Assembly (NCBI GenBank): GCA_013399895.1
Contig: VXBA01006210.1
Span: 372,001-436,000, forward strand
Direction of reading: 5' to 3'
Source: Serilophus lunatus
Taxonomy: Eukaryota; Chordata; Aves; Passeriformes; Eurylaimidae
DNA length: 64,000 nt
The notes under the pieces: model-generated
What the model saw: only the letters and a program-made list of their open reading frames with translations
What the model was told of the DNA's origin: nothing
Database searches by the model: none
Made by a program: the position numbers and the translations under genes
In this document: in pieces, positions 62,865 through 64,000 of the stretch
How positions within the stretch are numbered: position 1 is the first letter of the stretch
How the letters are laid out: each line of letters opens with the position of its first letter

Positions 62865-64000
62865 GTGAGTTATAAAATCTTAATTCAAAGAGTTAAGTCT
62901 TGACTTCTTTTAACTGCATTCTATTCAAAATGGTAATTAGTAACTGAAACTATGTGATGGCAGGAATCAAATCCCCCAAAAGATCAAGGCAAGAGGTGGT
63001 ACTCTTTCAGGGTAAAATATGTGATCTCTGTAAAATATAAATAGATGTTTCTGGCTCCTAGGAGAACGTTTTAATGCCTTAAGGTCACTGTGTTCTGAGG
63101 ACCCATATAAGAGGTGAATGCCAGGGTAAACTGAAGTTTACATTCCTGTTGGTTGCACACTGATTTTCATGTATAGGCAACTCATTTGTGCTCGCTAAGC
63201 ATTGGGTAGATGATTTGGTACATGAATAAAAGGCACTTGCAGGAAGAACAAGGCCTCCCATGGGGAATTAATATGCAGTTGTTCTCTGTACTAGTAGATA
63301 CTGTGATTTTCATACTCTGGATTCAACATGGTGATTTCGGGTGGTAGGTAAATCCTAATTAAATGCTTATTTCTAAATTGTTTTTTCTCCCATCTTTGAA
63401 AATATGTAGATTTATTTGTTTTAAAGCACCTTTTTTGTAACAAGAAAATGGGACGATATTTAGTTTCTTTAGTGTGATCCTTTGTTGTGTCTCTGTCACT
63501 AATCAGATGTTCAAAATCAGCTTAGTTGTGTTTTCTCCTATAATACCAAAGTAAACACTTCTGCAGGTTTCCATGTAGCATCAAGTCAACTGTATGCAAG
63601 TACTTTACTTTGAAAAATGTGCTACTTTGAGAAACAAAAATATTTAGTTTCCTAGATATTAAAGGAAGTATGTTTTAAAAAACCCTACAAACTAATGTTA
63701 CTAGTAGATGAGTAGCCTTTACTCCTTATATGTTTTACTTTTAGAAAGCAACTAAAGGTAAACTCTGTGTTTATGTACATGCAGAATATATTCACTTGCC
63801 TTTTGAGAATCTTATTTTCTCCATCTTGCTTGTTTGTAGGTTTTGGGGTTCTTTAAACTGGGATACTCAGCAGTGACTAGTTTGCTCTATGGTTATTAAT
63901 ATTGCTTAGCAAAAAAAGTATATTTTTAATTGCTTCATTGATTAATTTTCAATGTCCTGAATATCCTAAATAAAAACCCCACATTTTTAACAAGTTCAAA
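62865..64000 (+). other. Putative intron following the first coding exon
   Basis: AT-rich sequence beginning with the GTGAGT donor. No further exon, repeat or open frame of interest is visible before the window ends. Confidence 0.4.

Noticed and set aside
1..64000. Search for tRNA, known microRNA hairpins, CRISPR arrays, phage or bacterial operons
   Set aside because: None seen. The sequence has vertebrate intron/intergenic texture; prokaryotic features are not expected.

Overview
The window reads as vertebrate nuclear DNA, most likely from a bird. It is AT-rich non-coding sequence with two sharp CpG islands, GT-AG splice-site pairs, short homopolymer and microsatellite tracts, and no operon-like ORF packing. 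The only transposable elements I can name are two decayed CR1-type LINE fragments, both on the minus strand (about 31,160-31,925 and 56,811-57,087). CR1 is the dominant element of bird and other reptile genomes. I saw no Alu, B1, L1 or other mammal-type element. None of the conceptual ORFs of 60-145 codons matches a protein family I recognise; most are chance open frames.

Layout. 1-4,739 is AT-rich DNA without a recognisable gene. 4,740-5,290 is CpG island 1, a probable promoter with a good plus-strand splice donor at 5,073. A small CpG cluster with a CACGTGAC box lies near 7,780-7,900. 8,000-31,150 is gene-desert-like; three blocks (about 11,560-12,120, 20,600-20,960 and 23,960-24,400) look like conserved non-coding elements, but this cannot be tested here. 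An old CR1 reverse-transcriptase fragment abuts CpG island 2 (about 31,970-33,470), which is interrupted by a 486-base assembly gap.

The best gene model is on the plus strand. A GC-rich, YY1-box-bearing first exon would end at 33,151. It would be followed by an intron of about 18 kb, a small exon at 51,089-51,140, possibly a 34-base exon at 51,624-51,657, and an exon at 62,792-62,864. The last holds two in-frame ATGs, the second in a near-ideal GCCATGG context. The first exons would be 5' untranslated and the body of the gene lies beyond the right edge. I could not identify it from the few residues visible. If the model is right, the 51.1 kb exon carries a minimal ATG-TAG start-stop upstream ORF.

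The two islands may be separate promoters or alternative promoters of the same locus; the sequence does not decide. No new biological system is evident. The most useful leads are the start-stop uORF, the promoter-straddling gap with its GC-skew switch, an AT-only cruciform with poly(A) signals on both strands, an internally deleted CR1, and several minus-strand open segments with splice-like ends.
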